A stretch of DNA of 64,000 bases from Niastella vici (GTDB taxonomy: Bacteria > Bacteroidota > Bacteroidia > Chitinophagales > Chitinophagaceae), in NCBI RefSeq assembly GCF_002077945.1, contig NZ_LVYD01000056.1, forward strand, positions 1-64,000. The letters are read 5' to 3'. The position numbers were made by a program, and so were the translations under genes. The first letter of the stretch is position 1. Each line of letters opens with the position of its first letter. Of this stretch, positions 42,859 through 52,153 are shown one piece after another. The notes under the pieces are model-generated. The model did no database searches. It had not been told where the DNA came from and saw only the letters and a program-made list of their open reading frames with translations.

Positions 42859-45234
42859 ATGAGTACCAACGGACTGATAGGCCGAGCCGTTAAACGCGTT
42901 GAAGATAAACGGTTCATTACCGGCCATGGTAATTACACCGATGATATTGTACTGCCGCATCAAACCTATGCGGCATTTGTAAGAAGCCAGTATGCCCACG
43001 CACGCATCCTGAATATTGACACCAGTGCGGCGAAGGAAATGCCGGGCGTTATCGCCATTTTCACCGGCGCCGACCTGGCAGCAGTAAATGGCGTTCCCTG
43101 CGGCTGGCAGGTGAATTTCAAGAACGGCGATACCATGAAGGAACCCAAGCATCCCCTGCTGGTGGCCGATAAAGCCCGGCATGCCGGTGATGCCATTGCC
43201 GTCGTTATTGCCGAAACAAAAGAACAGGCCACCGATGCCGCCGAAGCAGTAAAGGTTGAGATGGAAGAATTGCCCTGCGTGGTAGATGCCGCCAAAGCGG
43301 TTCAGGCCGGCGCCCCGCTGGTGCACGATGACGTGCCCAACAATAAAAGTTTCGACTGGGTACTGGGCAATCCCATTGAAGAAGTGAACGAGGCCATGGA
43401 CAAGGCAGCACATGTGACCACGCTTGATTTTGTGAACCAGCGCCTGGTGCCCAATGCCATTGAACCCCGCAGCTATAACAGTTCGTACGATCCTGTTAGT
43501 GAGAAGTACACTTTATATACCAGCTCGCAAAATCCGCACCTGATCCGTCTGCTGATGTGCGCCTTTGTACTGGGCATTCCGGAACACAAGGTACGCGTGG
43601 TGAGCCCCGATGTAGGCGGCGGTTTTGGCAGCAAGATCTTTCATTATACCGAAGAAGCATTGCTCACCTGGTGCAGCAAAAAGATCGGCCGCCCGGTAAA
43701 ATGGACTTCTGAAAGATCCGAAAGTTTTTTACTGGATGCGCATGGCCGTGACCACGTTACCAAAGCCGAAATGGGTTTCGACGCCAATGGAAAAATAGTG
43801 GCGCTACGGGTAAAGACCTATGCCAATCTCGGCGCTTATCTTTCTACCTTCAGCAGCTGCGTACCTACTTATTTACATGGCACTTTGCTGCAGGGCTTAT
43901 ATACCACACCCAAAATAAATGTAGATGTAACGGCCGTATTCACCAATACCACTCCTGTGGATGCTTATCGCGGCGCCGGCCGCCCCGAAGCCACCTACTT
44001 ACTGGAACGGCTGATAGACCTGGCCGCACATGAAATGGATATGGACCCGGCCGAATTGCGTTTCAGGAATTTCATTCCGCCGTTTGATGGGGTGCAACAA
44101 CCGGGCTATCAAACCCAGGTAGCGCTGCAATACGACAGCGGTAATTATGAAGGCGTTTTAAAGAAAGGGTTGGAAATGGTGAATTATGCCGATGTACGGC
44201 GCGAACAACAGGAAGCGGCGCACAATGGAAAACTGGTAGGCATTGGTTTCTCCACATATATAGAAGCTTGTGGCATTGCCCCTTCGGCCATTGTAGGTTC
44301 ACTGGGTTGCCGGGCCGGCTTGTTTGAGTCGGCACAGGTACGGGTGCAGCCTACCGGCAAGGTAAGTGTGTATACCGGTTCGCATTCGCACGGTCAGGGG
44401 CACGAGACCACCTTTGCCCAGATAGTGGCCGATAAATTAGGCATCAACCTCGATGATGTGGAAATTGTACATGGCGATAGCGAAGCGGTGGCCTTTGGTA
44501 TGGGCACGTATGGATCGCGGAGCCTGGCAGTAGGCGGAAGCGCTATTATGAAAAGCATTGATAAAATAATAGAAAAGGGAAAGAAAATTGCCGCCCATAA
44601 ACTCGAAGCCAGTGCAGACGATATAGAATTTAAATCGGGCAATTTCACCGTAAAAGGAACCGACAAATCGATCGGGTTTGGCGAAGTAGCCCTTACGGCC
44701 TATGTACCGCATGTATATCCGAAAGACCTGGAACCGGGCCTTGATTTCGCCAGCTTTTACGACCCGGCCAACTTTACGTATCCATTCGGTTGCCATATTG
44801 CGGTGGTAGAAGTGGATAAGGAAACCGGCAAAGTGTCGCTAAAGCGCTTTATTGCGGTTGATGATGTGGGCAATGTGATAAACCCCATGATCGTGGAAGG
44901 ACAAATTCACGGCGGTGTAGTGCAGGGCATTGGGCAGGCCTTGTTCGAAGGCGCTGAATACGACGACAACGGCCAGCTTACCAATGCTTCGTATATGGAT
45001 TACTGCATGCCGCGGGCCGATGACTTCCCGATGTTTGAAACAGCCAGCCAGGTAACGCCTTGTCCGCACAACCCATTGGGCGTAAAAGGTGCGGGAGAAG
45101 CCGGCACCATTGGTTCTGCCCCAGCCATCGTGAATGCCGTGATAGACGCGCTCTGGAGCGGCGGCCACAAGGTGAAGGATATAAGAATGCCATTGACACC
45201 TGAAAGGGTTTGGCATGCCATGGTAGATGCGTAA
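42859..45234 (+). CDS. coxL: Molybdopterin-binding large subunit, form II CODH-like
   Basis: A 791-residue molybdenum hydroxylase. The active-site loop reads AYRGAGR (369-375), the form II CODH signature, and not the AYRCSFR loop with the copper-binding cysteine found in true CO dehydrogenases. So CO oxidation is doubtful and the substrate is unknown. Other family motifs: GGGFGSKIFHYTEEALL (about 253-269), ECG-type glutamate loop VKGAGEAGTIGSAP (about 743-756). It forms the catalytic subunit with CoxS and CoxM. Length is normal. Confidence 0.9.
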   Translation: MSTNGLIGRAVKRVEDKRFITGHGNYTDDIVLPHQTYAAFVRSQYAHARILNIDTSAAKEMPGVIAIFTGADLAAVNGVPCGWQVNFKNGDTMKEPKHPLLVADKARHAGDAIAVVIAETKEQATDAAEAVKVEMEELPCVVDAAKAVQAGAPLVHDDVPNNKSFDWVLGNPIEEVNEAMDKAAHVTTLDFVNQRLVPNAIEPRSYNSSYDPVSEKYTLYTSSQNPHLIRLLMCAFVLGIPEHKVRVVSPDVGGGFGSKIFHYTEEALLTWCSKKIGRPVKWTSERSESFLLDAHGRDHVTKAEMGFDANGKIVALRVKTYANLGAYLSTFSSCVPTYLHGTLLQGLYTTPKINVDVTAVFTNTTPVDAYRGAGRPEATYLLERLIDLAAHEMDMDPAELRFRNFIPPFDGVQQPGYQTQVALQYDSGNYEGVLKKGLEMVNYADVRREQQEAAHNGKLVGIGFSTYIEACGIAPSAIVGSLGCRAGLFESAQVRVQPTGKVSVYTGSHSHGQGHETTFAQIVADKLGINLDDVEIVHGDSEAVAFGMGTYGSRSLAVGGSAIMKSIDKIIEKGKKIAAHKLEASADDIEFKSGNFTVKGTDKSIGFGEVALTAYVPHVYPKDLEPGLDFASFYDPANFTYPFGCHIAVVEVDKETGKVSLKRFIAVDDVGNVINPMIVEGQIHGGVVQGIGQALFEGAEYDDNGQLTNASYMDYCMPRADDFPMFETASQVTPCPHNPLGVKGAGEAGTIGSAPAIVNAVIDALWSGGHKVKDIRMPLTPERVWHAMVDA

Positions 45235-45258
45235 TTCTCAAACAAGCAAATTAGTGTT

Positions 45259-46092
45259 ATGATCCCAGCAACATTCGAATACGAAAAAGTAACAACAGTT
45301 GATGAGGCCATTGCGGCCCTGTCGAACGACGATACCAAAATACTGGCCGGTGGCCATAGCCTGATACCAGCCATGAAGCTGCGACTGAACCGTCCGGCGA
45401 AACTGGTTGATATTGGCGGCATCAGGGGCCTGAAAGATATTAAAGAAGAAGATGGAGAAATAGTGATCGGCGCAGCAGCCTCGCATGCCGATATTATGTA
45501 CCACACACTCATCAGGCATCACCTGCCCCTTTTTACCGAAGGCGCAGCCATGATCGGCGATATGCAGGTGCGCAATCATGGTACCATTGGTGGCAGCCTG
45601 GCCCATGCCGATCCTGCAGCCGATTGGCCGGCCATGGTGCTGGCAGCCGGGGCAGCCATTGAAGTACAGGGCCCCAATGGCCGCAGAAGAATTCCTGCTA
45701 CAGAATTCTTTACGGGTTTGTTCTCCACAGCTCTTGAACCAAATGAGATCATCACCGCCGTTCGCATTCCGGTTCCAGCCAATGGCGCCAAAAGCACCTA
45801 TCAAAAATTTGCGCAACCCGCCTCGCGTTTTGCCCTGGCTGCCTGTGCCGTAATGCGCTTTGCCGATGGTAAAACGAACATAGCATTCACCGGCGTAGGA
45901 GAAAATGCATTCCGCGATACGGGCGCCGAACAGGCGATTACCGGAAAAGCAATTGATGAAAACACCATCAACGCGGCTGTAAATGCAGCATTAGAGGGAG
46001 TAACTGTAATGAGCGATCATTATGCGTCGGAAGCTTACAGAAAACATTTGGCTAAAGTTTACCTTAAGAAAGCTTTGATGATGGTAAAGTGA
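45259..46092 (+). CDS. coxM: FAD-binding subunit of the molybdenum hydroxylase
   Basis: A 277-residue FAD_binding_5 protein with the flavin motifs AGGHSLIPAMKLRLN (about 31-45) and TIGGSLAHADPAADW (about 110-124), followed by a CO_deh_flav_C domain (AEQAITGKAIDENTINAAVN). It receives electrons from CoxS. The gap from coxL is 24 bases. In canonical clusters the M gene precedes S and L; here the order is S-L-M. Confidence 0.9.
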   Translation: MIPATFEYEKVTTVDEAIAALSNDDTKILAGGHSLIPAMKLRLNRPAKLVDIGGIRGLKDIKEEDGEIVIGAAASHADIMYHTLIRHHLPLFTEGAAMIGDMQVRNHGTIGGSLAHADPAADWPAMVLAAGAAIEVQGPNGRRRIPATEFFTGLFSTALEPNEIITAVRIPVPANGAKSTYQKFAQPASRFALAACAVMRFADGKTNIAFTGVGENAFRDTGAEQAITGKAIDENTINAAVNAALEGVTVMSDHYASEAYRKHLAKVYLKKALMMVK

Positions 46093-46126
46093 TATGGGTT
46101 TGAGAAAGATCCGCTGTGATCAAAAA

Positions 46127-46198
46127 CTGTTACAAGTTACAGGATTCAGGTTGCAGGGATTGGAGAACCTGAAACTTGTAACCTGCAACCTGTAACAT
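46127..46198 (+). repeat. Heptad palindrome F (GTTACAG-word)
   Basis: Left arm GTTACAAGTTACAGGATTCA then GGTTGCAGG; right arm complement GTTACAGGTTGCAGGTTACA then AGTTTCAGG. Both arms have strict 7-nt periodicity (GTTACAG, GTTGCAG, GTTACAA, GTTTCAG). It separates coxM and the MoxR-type gene. Confidence 0.75.
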
Positions 46199-46200
46199 TC

Positions 46201-47103
46201 ATGCCCAGCAATAATTTACAACTTTCCGACATTCAGTCGATGCTACAACAACAGGGGTACATTACAGACAAATCCGTTGCCATGTCGGTGTTCCTTTCGT
46301 TGCAGTTGAATAAACCCCTGTTAATTGAAGGGCCGGCCGGCGTGGGTAAAACCGAAATTGCCAAAGTGATGGCCAATGCCCTGCAAACCGATCTAATTCG
46401 CCTGCAATGCTACGAAGGACTTGATGCCACGCATGCCCTGTACGAATGGAATTACCAGCGCCAGTTGCTGCACCTGAAAATGACGGAACACGACACCCAC
46501 ACCATTGATGAAAAGGAAAGAACGATCTTCAGCGAACCCTTCCTCATGAAGCGGCCCTTGTTGCAGGCTATTAGCCAACCCAAAAAACCGGTACTGCTGA
46601 TAGATGAAGTTGACAGAAGCGATGAAGAGTTTGAAAGTTTTTTGCTGGAAGTGCTGAGCGACTGGCAGATCACCATCCCCGAGATCGGCACCATTAAGGC
46701 CACGCATATTCCCCAGGTAATTTTGACCGGCAATCGCACCCGCGAATTAAGCGAAGCGTTGCGGCGGCGATGCCTTTACCTGTATATCGATTATCCCGAT
46801 TTTGAAAAAGAATGGCTGATCGTAAAAAATAAAGTACCAGGTATTGATGCAATCCTCAGTGAACAGATCACCCGGTTCATGCAGGAATTGCGTAAAATGA
46901 AACTGGAGAAAACACCCGGATTGGCCGAAACCCTCGACTGGGCCATGGCGCTATCGGCCCTGCACATAGAGCACCTTGACAAAACAATCATAGAGCAAAC
47001 ATTAGGCGTTGTGCTAAAAGAATGGCAGGATACAAGGCAGGTGCAGGTTTCGTTGGGGGAATTGTTGGAGAAAACAGGGATAATTGCAAAAATTGAAACA
47101 TAA
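46201..47103 (+). CDS. coxD: MoxR-family AAA ATPase, CoxD-like
   Basis: A 300-residue MoxR AAA+ ATPase: Walker A GPAGVGKTE (about 40-48), Walker B VLLIDEVDRSDEEFE (about 129-143), sensor VILTGNRTRELSEALRRRC (about 173-191). CoxD-type chaperones mature the molybdenum or metal site of the large subunit. The paired VWA protein follows, so this is the standard CoxD-CoxE couple. Confidence 0.9.
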   Translation: MPSNNLQLSDIQSMLQQQGYITDKSVAMSVFLSLQLNKPLLIEGPAGVGKTEIAKVMANALQTDLIRLQCYEGLDATHALYEWNYQRQLLHLKMTEHDTHTIDEKERTIFSEPFLMKRPLLQAISQPKKPVLLIDEVDRSDEEFESFLLEVLSDWQITIPEIGTIKATHIPQVILTGNRTRELSEALRRRCLYLYIDYPDFEKEWLIVKNKVPGIDAILSEQITRFMQELRKMKLEKTPGLAETLDWAMALSALHIEHLDKTIIEQTLGVVLKEWQDTRQVQVSLGELLEKTGIIAKIET

Positions 47104-47110
47104 AAGCCTT

Positions 47111-47225
47111 GTAGGAAAATTGCTGATTTTGAGATTTCTTGATTTTGGGATTTGTACAGGATTGTATTTTCCGATAAATCTCTAAATCCCGAAATCTCTA
47201 AATTTCTTACTTCTTACATCCTATT
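47111..47225 (+). repeat. Octad palindrome B, copy 2 of the GCTGAT-ended family
   Basis: Left arm TTGCTGATTTTGAGATTTCT then TGATTTTGGGATTT; right arm words AAATCTCTAAATCCCGAAAT and CTCTAAATTT, then CTTACTTCTTACATCC. The outer flank words GTAGGAAAAT and CTTACTTC resemble element D. It lies between coxD and coxE and includes the coxE leader. Confidence 0.75.
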
Positions 47226-47235
47226 TCTTTTACCT

Positions 47236-48354
47236 ATGAGCACGCGTCTTACAGCACTTTCCCAGAATATAGTCCAATTCGCCCGCTTCCTGCGGCTGCA
47301 GGGGTTTACTGTGGGCATAGAAGAAGAAACGATGATACTGCAATCGCTGCAGCATTTTGATTATACCAGTCACGAATCATTTTTCCTGTTGTTGAAGATG
47401 ATCATCTGCCGCAGCAAGAGTAACCTGAATGATTTTGATGAGCTTTTCCGCCAGTACTGGAAACAACTTGACAAACTACTTGATGCCAAACGAAAAGAAG
47501 GCACAAAAAAGAAAAAACCGCCCACCCCCAAAGCGCAATTTGCGGCGCTCAATGCCTGGTTAAAAGGCCGGCCTAATAAAGAAACAGAAGAAACCGCCAG
47601 CTACAGTGTAAAGGAATCCCTGTCGCAAAAAGACTTTTCTGCCGTTCCCGATAATGAAGTAGCGGAACTGATGAAATGCATCCGGAGCTTATCGCGGCGG
47701 CTGGCAGCCAAAGCGAACCGCCGGTATGAGTTATCGAATAAGACCGACCTGCCCGATCTGCGGCAAACCCTGCGCAAGAACCTGCGCCGCGGCGGTGAGC
47801 TCATCGACATTATGCATCGCCGCCCCAAACGCAACCGCGTAAAGCTGCTGATGTTATGCGACGTAAGTAAATCAATGGAATTGTATTCTTCCTTCCTGCT
47901 GCAGTTCATGTATGCCTTTCAACAGGTATACCAGCGCATGGAAACATTCATCTTCAGCACCTCCCTGCAACGGATAACGCCCATGCTGAAACAAAAACAT
48001 TTCGGGGAAGCCCTTGAACTGCTGAGCACGGCCAATGAAGGCTGGAACAGCGGCACCCGCATCGGCGAATCGCTTAACACATTTGTGAACGAATACAGCC
48101 ACAAACTGATCGACTCAAAAACCATCGTCATTATTCTAAGCGATGGCTGGGATACAGGTAATATCGAGCTGCTGAAACAAAGCATGCATCATATTCACTA
48201 CAGATCGAAAAAAGTGATCTGGCTAAATCCACTGGCCGGCTACACAGCCTACCGGCCCGAGGTGGCCGGCATGAAAGCTGCCATGCCGTTCATTGATGTT
48301 TTTGCTGGGGTATACAATATTGAAAGCTTGAGAAGGCTTTCGAAGTGGATATAA
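47236..48354 (+). CDS. coxE: VWA-domain protein, CoxE-like
   Basis: A 372-residue protein starting at ATG of MSTRLTALSQ; an upstream frame runs through the repeat and was rejected. N-terminal helical region, then a von Willebrand A-like domain with a MIDAS motif DVSKS (about 212-216), the later conserved threonine in GTRIGESL and aspartate in ILSDGWDTG. It partners the MoxR ATPase in metal-centre maturation of the hydroxylase. A basic segment PRRRFLR-like (RRPKRNRVKLL) precedes the VWA domain. Confidence 0.88.
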   Translation: MSTRLTALSQNIVQFARFLRLQGFTVGIEEETMILQSLQHFDYTSHESFFLLLKMIICRSKSNLNDFDELFRQYWKQLDKLLDAKRKEGTKKKKPPTPKAQFAALNAWLKGRPNKETEETASYSVKESLSQKDFSAVPDNEVAELMKCIRSLSRRLAAKANRRYELSNKTDLPDLRQTLRKNLRRGGELIDIMHRRPKRNRVKLLMLCDVSKSMELYSSFLLQFMYAFQQVYQRMETFIFSTSLQRITPMLKQKHFGEALELLSTANEGWNSGTRIGESLNTFVNEYSHKLIDSKTIVIILSDGWDTGNIELLKQSMHHIHYRSKKVIWLNPLAGYTAYRPEVAGMKAAMPFIDVFAGVYNIESLRRLSKWI

Positions 48355-48360
48355 AAAACC

Positions 48361-48427
48361 GAAGTAGGAAGTAAGAGGTATGAAGTTCCCGAAATTTTAG
48401 AATTCCTACTTCTTACCTCCTACTTCA
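48361..48427 (+). repeat. Octad palindrome D (GAAGTAGG-word)
   Basis: GAAGTAGGAAGTAAGAGGTA on the left pairs with the complement of TACTTCTTACCTCCTACTTC on the right. The unit is about 8 nt. It lies after coxE and before the DHFR-like gene on the opposite strand, so it may also serve as a bidirectional terminator. Confidence 0.7.
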
Positions 48428-48482
48428 TAAACCTATAATCTCAAAGGTTCATTATTAGCAGTTAACATTCATAGACCACAAA

Positions 48483-49049
48483 CTAACCCTTCTTATAATG
48501 CAAACACACTACCCCCGAAGCAAATTGATAGCTTTTCACCAGGTTCAATTTGGTGACCTCTTTTACATCTTTAAATAAGGGAATGCCCTGGCCCAGTATA
48601 ATAGGATTTATAAACAGCCAGAACTCATCTATGAGGCCATGATGCATAAGCGTATGCGAGGCGCCGGGACTGCCAAAAATAATGATCTCCCTGCCTGCCT
48701 GTTGTTTCAATGCCTTCACGCGGTGAGCAATATCCTCGCCGATAATAATGGTATTCGGCAATTGTTGTCCCTGCATGGTCTTTGAAATGACAACTTTGTC
48801 AACCTTTTTATACCAGGCAGAATGCTCTTTATCATGTTTGCTGGCATTGGGCTGATCGGCTGCCGTTGGCCAGTAAGCTTCCATCATTTGGTAAGTAACC
48901 CGGCCATATAAAGCGGTATCGCTTTCATTGGTGCGCTGGCCTGCATAGTCAAACATTTCATCATCTACTTTTATCCAATCCATTTCACCATTTGGGCCGG
49001 CTACAAAACCATCCAGAGAAACGTGCATAAATTGAACCAGTGGTCGCAT
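48483..49049 (-). CDS. Dihydrofolate-reductase-like (RibD C-terminal) protein
   Basis: A 188-residue RibD_C/DHFR-like reductase: VSLDGFVAGPNGEMDWI (near 8-24), TALYGRVTYQMMEAYWP, EIIIFGSPGASHTLMHHGLI, DEFWLFINPIILGQGIPLF. The start at MRPLVQF is used; the upstream frame adds nine residues without homology. Such proteins are widespread in Bacteroidota and rarely characterised; NADPH-linked reduction is inferred. It is convergent with coxE. Confidence 0.86.
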   Translation of the reverse strand: MRPLVQFMHVSLDGFVAGPNGEMDWIKVDDEMFDYAGQRTNESDTALYGRVTYQMMEAYWPTAADQPNASKHDKEHSAWYKKVDKVVISKTMQGQQLPNTIIIGEDIAHRVKALKQQAGREIIIFGSPGASHTLMHHGLIDEFWLFINPIILGQGIPLFKDVKEVTKLNLVKSYQFASGVVCLHYKKG

Positions 49050-49142
49050 ATACTTTTGTTTTAATTGATAGAACAAAGCTATACATGAAAACCGGTTTTA
49101 CCGGGGGTGTATTGCGACAATCGCGCGGGGCAATTCCGTCAA

Positions 49143-50369
49143 TTAAAAATAAGTAGAGAACCCGAATTGAAAACCTGCCGTAGTCGCTGGAGGATTGCCT
49201 AATATATCCTGTTGCTGGTTGCGGCGGTAATTTAACCGGATCACCGTTTGTGACGTTGGCCGCCAGCTGATGGCGGGAACGATCGCATATACATCATCAG
49301 AAATATTGCCACCGGTTGATTTAAACGTTCCTTTGTTCCAGTCAACATACTCGAGGCGAACCGCAAGGTTCAGCATGGCGTTTTCAAAACCCATCATCGG
49401 CTTTTTAAGCACAGGTTGAACAATATCTACAAAACCACCCTGCTGTTTGCGGCCAAATTGTTCGGTATAGGTATCGGGTACATCTACATGCACCCAGGCC
49501 CATTCGCCATTGATGTAGGTATTCATTTTTGGTAAAGTGGTATTGAAGTCAACCGCCACTACATTCACCCTTCTTTTTTTGTCAATAACGAGGCCGTCTT
49601 CCTGGTATTTATTGTAAACGCCGCCCATGTACGACAAACCCAACTCCCCTATTTTCCGGTTCTTCACGGCTACTTTACCGGTGAACAGCGGGCTGCCATT
49701 AAAGCTCTCTTCAAACCGGTCGGGATTTTCTTTTGATGCCGGCAGAAAAGTTTTACCAGTCTTATTATCGATGATCTTGTCGTCGAACCCATTGGTGAAA
49801 TAGGCTTCATAGGCGTATACCCAGTCTTTTGAATACTTCTTGCCAAAAACGCCAAACCCCACATTGCTCCAGGTAGCGGGCAACATTTGAGTGGCAGAAA
49901 TCGGCCGGTCAATAAACTCCCATTTGGGGCCATCATGGTTCTGATTAAATGCACCAATAGGGTTCATGATCACCCCACCGCGGAAATTCAGCAGGGGCGA
50001 CAGCTCAAAATCAACCGAAGCAAATTCTATACTGATCTCTTTTGCGCCGTCCTCAAACTCAATCTCACTCAGGAATTTTATGCGTTTGTAAATAGAAGAA
50101 GAAACAAACAGGGTCATCCGCCGCATCTGGAACTGGTGGCCTTCACTGATGCCATTTGTTTTCAGGTACTGGTAATTCGCTTCCACATACCCGCCCAACG
50201 CCACGGGCAGTTTGCCCAACTGCAGGAATGGGCGGTTATATACCGCATCCATATTCATTTGTACGCCGCCGGTATCTTTGGGCGTGCGCCGCAACAATGT
50301 TGGATCTATTTGGGCAACCGATGCAGAAGCTGTATAAAGGGCTACTAACAGTGTAAAATACTTTTTCAT
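49143..50369 (-). CDS. Outer-membrane porin, O/P (phosphate-selective porin) family
   Basis: A 408-residue barrel protein with signal peptide (FTLLVALYTASASVAQ) and the OprP/O-type pattern: YVEANYQYLKTNG, MRRMTLFVSSSIYKRIKFLS, NFRGGVIMNPIGAFNQNHDG, with the terminal Phe in FQFGFSTYF as needed for barrel assembly. The substrate is not fixed by sequence. Its ATG overlaps the Rieske gene stop by 4 bases, so translation is coupled. It is the last gene of the cytochrome-Rieske-porin operon. Confidence 0.83.
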   Translation of the reverse strand: MKKYFTLLVALYTASASVAQIDPTLLRRTPKDTGGVQMNMDAVYNRPFLQLGKLPVALGGYVEANYQYLKTNGISEGHQFQMRRMTLFVSSSIYKRIKFLSEIEFEDGAKEISIEFASVDFELSPLLNFRGGVIMNPIGAFNQNHDGPKWEFIDRPISATQMLPATWSNVGFGVFGKKYSKDWVYAYEAYFTNGFDDKIIDNKTGKTFLPASKENPDRFEESFNGSPLFTGKVAVKNRKIGELGLSYMGGVYNKYQEDGLVIDKKRRVNVVAVDFNTTLPKMNTYINGEWAWVHVDVPDTYTEQFGRKQQGGFVDIVQPVLKKPMMGFENAMLNLAVRLEYVDWNKGTFKSTGGNISDDVYAIVPAISWRPTSQTVIRLNYRRNQQQDILGNPPATTAGFQFGFSTYF

Positions 50370-50815
50370 ACTTTTCTGAGATCAATAAATAACTCATTAT
50401 TGTTTACCGTAACAGGGAAGTTGCGCAGGTCTTTATCGGCAGGGCCGCTGGTCACTTTTCCTTTGTTATTGAATTCGCTTCCATGCGCCGAACATTGCAG
50501 CTGATCGCCCGAAGCCTGCAGTTCCGCTCCCTGGTGGGTGCAGCGCATCCATAAAGCGCTGTATTCGGTTTCACCAAAGCGATAGACGTATATATTATAT
50601 TGAAGGCTTTCGTTATTCACAATGATAAACGGCCGGTAACCGGCGGGTTTGCCTTTCTTTTTTATTACAAACTCTTCCAGCCCAACGGTCAATCCATCTT
50701 TTCCCATGGTGCCTTTTGCATAGCGGGTGGTTGCGCAGGACGACAACAAACCCGATACAGCAGTAGCACCCAAACAGGCTGAACAACTATTTACAATGAA
50801 TTCTCTGCGGTTCAT
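50366..50815 (-). CDS. Rieske (2Fe-2S) lipoprotein
   Basis: A 149-residue Rieske protein with N-terminal RR motif (MNRREFIV) and lipobox LLSSC (C27), so a Tat-exported, lipid-anchored protein is likely. The cluster ligands are C92 and H94 in RCTHQG, and C108 and H111 in QCSAHGSEF. The spacing and GAELQ/GSEFNNKG context are normal. It belongs to an operon with a di-haem cytochrome and a porin. No partner cytochrome b gene is nearby, so it is not part of a bc complex here. Confidence 0.87.
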   Translation of the reverse strand: MNRREFIVNSCSACLGATAVSGLLSSCATTRYAKGTMGKDGLTVGLEEFVIKKKGKPAGYRPFIIVNNESLQYNIYVYRFGETEYSALWMRCTHQGAELQASGDQLQCSAHGSEFNNKGKVTSGPADKDLRNFPVTVNNNELFIDLRKV

Positions 50816-50832
50816 CTACTTGTATTTAGTGA

Positions 50833-52032
50833 TTACAATGATTCAAGGAATTTGATCAGCAGCGATCTGTCGGCCGCCGATAATTGCTGAAAACGCGTAT
50901 TGCTGGTCTGCCCTTCCCCACCATGCAGCGTGATCGCCTGTTCAATACTGGTAGCACGCCCATCGTGCAGCAAGAAGTATTGCTGGCCCTGCGAGTTTTT
51001 CGAAAGCCCCAGTCCCCACAGCGGCGGCGTACGCCATTCAGCAGGCAATGCAGAACCTTCAGTATAACCATCGTTGAGGCCGCTGCCCATATCGTGCAGC
51101 AACAGATCAGTATAAGGTTGAAATGTTTTATTGGCCAGCGCAGCAATGGCGTAAGTACCTGTTTTCAATTCGGGGGTATGACATTTGGCGCAGCCGATAT
51201 TGATAAAGAGTTGTTTTCCGCTCATTACATCGCCATTGTTCTGGTTGCGTTGTACCGGCGCTTTCAGCGTTCTTAAATAAAATACCAGATCAAGCACTTT
51301 CTGGTTTGTTACTTCCGGATCTACTACCTCGTGGGTATACGAATCGTATGGTTCATAATAAGAACAAATACCCATATCCTGGTTGTAGGCATTGGCCGTT
51401 TGCTGCATCAGGTCGTACACGGCTGCTTTTTTACCAAAGCGCCCGATGTATCTGTTATTATGCTCCACGGTGCCGGGGCGATAAGTAATATACGAGGGTA
51501 GCGTTATCCAGTTTACCCGCCCCGATATTCCATCGCCGTCGGCATCGTTAGGGTCAGCCATTGATAATAGGGTATTGTCGGGCACCGCATCCAGAAAACC
51601 AAGCCCGGTATTGGCGGGTGGGGTGAATTTGGAAAAAGTGGCGCCAACAGGTATTTGCTCCGGCATAAAAGAAGGAATGGCGCGGTTTTGCAATTGCGGA
51701 CCGCCCTGGTCCTTAAAATGATTTCCGGTACTATCGGTTTGCCCAAACCGCGTTAGCGTGGTAAACGGGTGGCCCTTGCCATCACCTGCATGGCAACTGC
51801 CGCAGGAAGTGGAAACAAATAAAGGCCCCAGTCCGTTTGCGGCGGTAAATACATCATCGTTAAACGCTACATCGCCCCGCAGGAAGATCTGGTGCTGCTC
51901 GCCGGTGAGCCCTTCCACCGGCCCGTCGAGGATTGCATCATTAGCCGGCTGTTTTGTAAGCACTTTATCACAAGCCAGCGCAGCCAGTATAATAGTAACG
52001 AGCGAGCCCATCACCACCCATTTCTTTGTCAT
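50833..52032 (-). CDS. Di-haem thiol-oxidoreductase-type cytochrome c (DUF1111), lipoprotein
   Basis: A 399-residue DUF1111 (di-haem oxidoreductase) protein with two c-type haem sites, CGSCH (77-81) and CAKCH (about 280). The lipobox is LAALAC (C21). Further conserved: LFVSTSCGSCHAGDGKGHPF, GRFGKKAAVYDLMQQTANAY, TPPLWGLGLSK, LLHDGRATSIEQAITLHGGE. Members resemble MauG-type peroxidases and occur in iron-acquisition loci of Bacteroidota. It is the first gene of the operon and lies next to a DtxR-type operator. Confidence 0.88.
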   Translation of the reverse strand: MTKKWVVMGSLVTIILAALACDKVLTKQPANDAILDGPVEGLTGEQHQIFLRGDVAFNDDVFTAANGLGPLFVSTSCGSCHAGDGKGHPFTTLTRFGQTDSTGNHFKDQGGPQLQNRAIPSFMPEQIPVGATFSKFTPPANTGLGFLDAVPDNTLLSMADPNDADGDGISGRVNWITLPSYITYRPGTVEHNNRYIGRFGKKAAVYDLMQQTANAYNQDMGICSYYEPYDSYTHEVVDPEVTNQKVLDLVFYLRTLKAPVQRNQNNGDVMSGKQLFINIGCAKCHTPELKTGTYAIAALANKTFQPYTDLLLHDMGSGLNDGYTEGSALPAEWRTPPLWGLGLSKNSQGQQYFLLHDGRATSIEQAITLHGGEGQTSNTRFQQLSAADRSLLIKFLESL

Positions 52033-52086
52033 ACAGAAGAATTAAAGTTGCCCAAAAATATATAATTAGATCAATAAAACAATAAA

Positions 52087-52104
52087 AATTAGGCAAGCCT
52101 AATT
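52087..52104. promoter_or_regulatory. DtxR/IdeR-type operator with overlapping divergent -7 elements
   Basis: AATTAGGC-AA-GCCTAATT: an 8-bp inverted repeat that matches the DtxR-family box TTAGGxxnnnxxCCTAA. TAATTTTG (52100-52107) is a perfect plus-strand -7 element for the regulator. The minus-strand equivalent, TAATTTTT, is near-consensus for the cytochrome operon. A repressor bound here would block both promoters. Confidence 0.75.
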
Positions 52105-52153
52105 TTGCAACTTTTGTGCATCTTTCCCTAATTTGCCCGAAAATTGGGAGCCC

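Noticed and set aside
42859-45234. True aerobic CO dehydrogenase (form I)
   Set aside because: The active-site loop is AYRGAGR and lacks the copper-ligating cysteine of form I.
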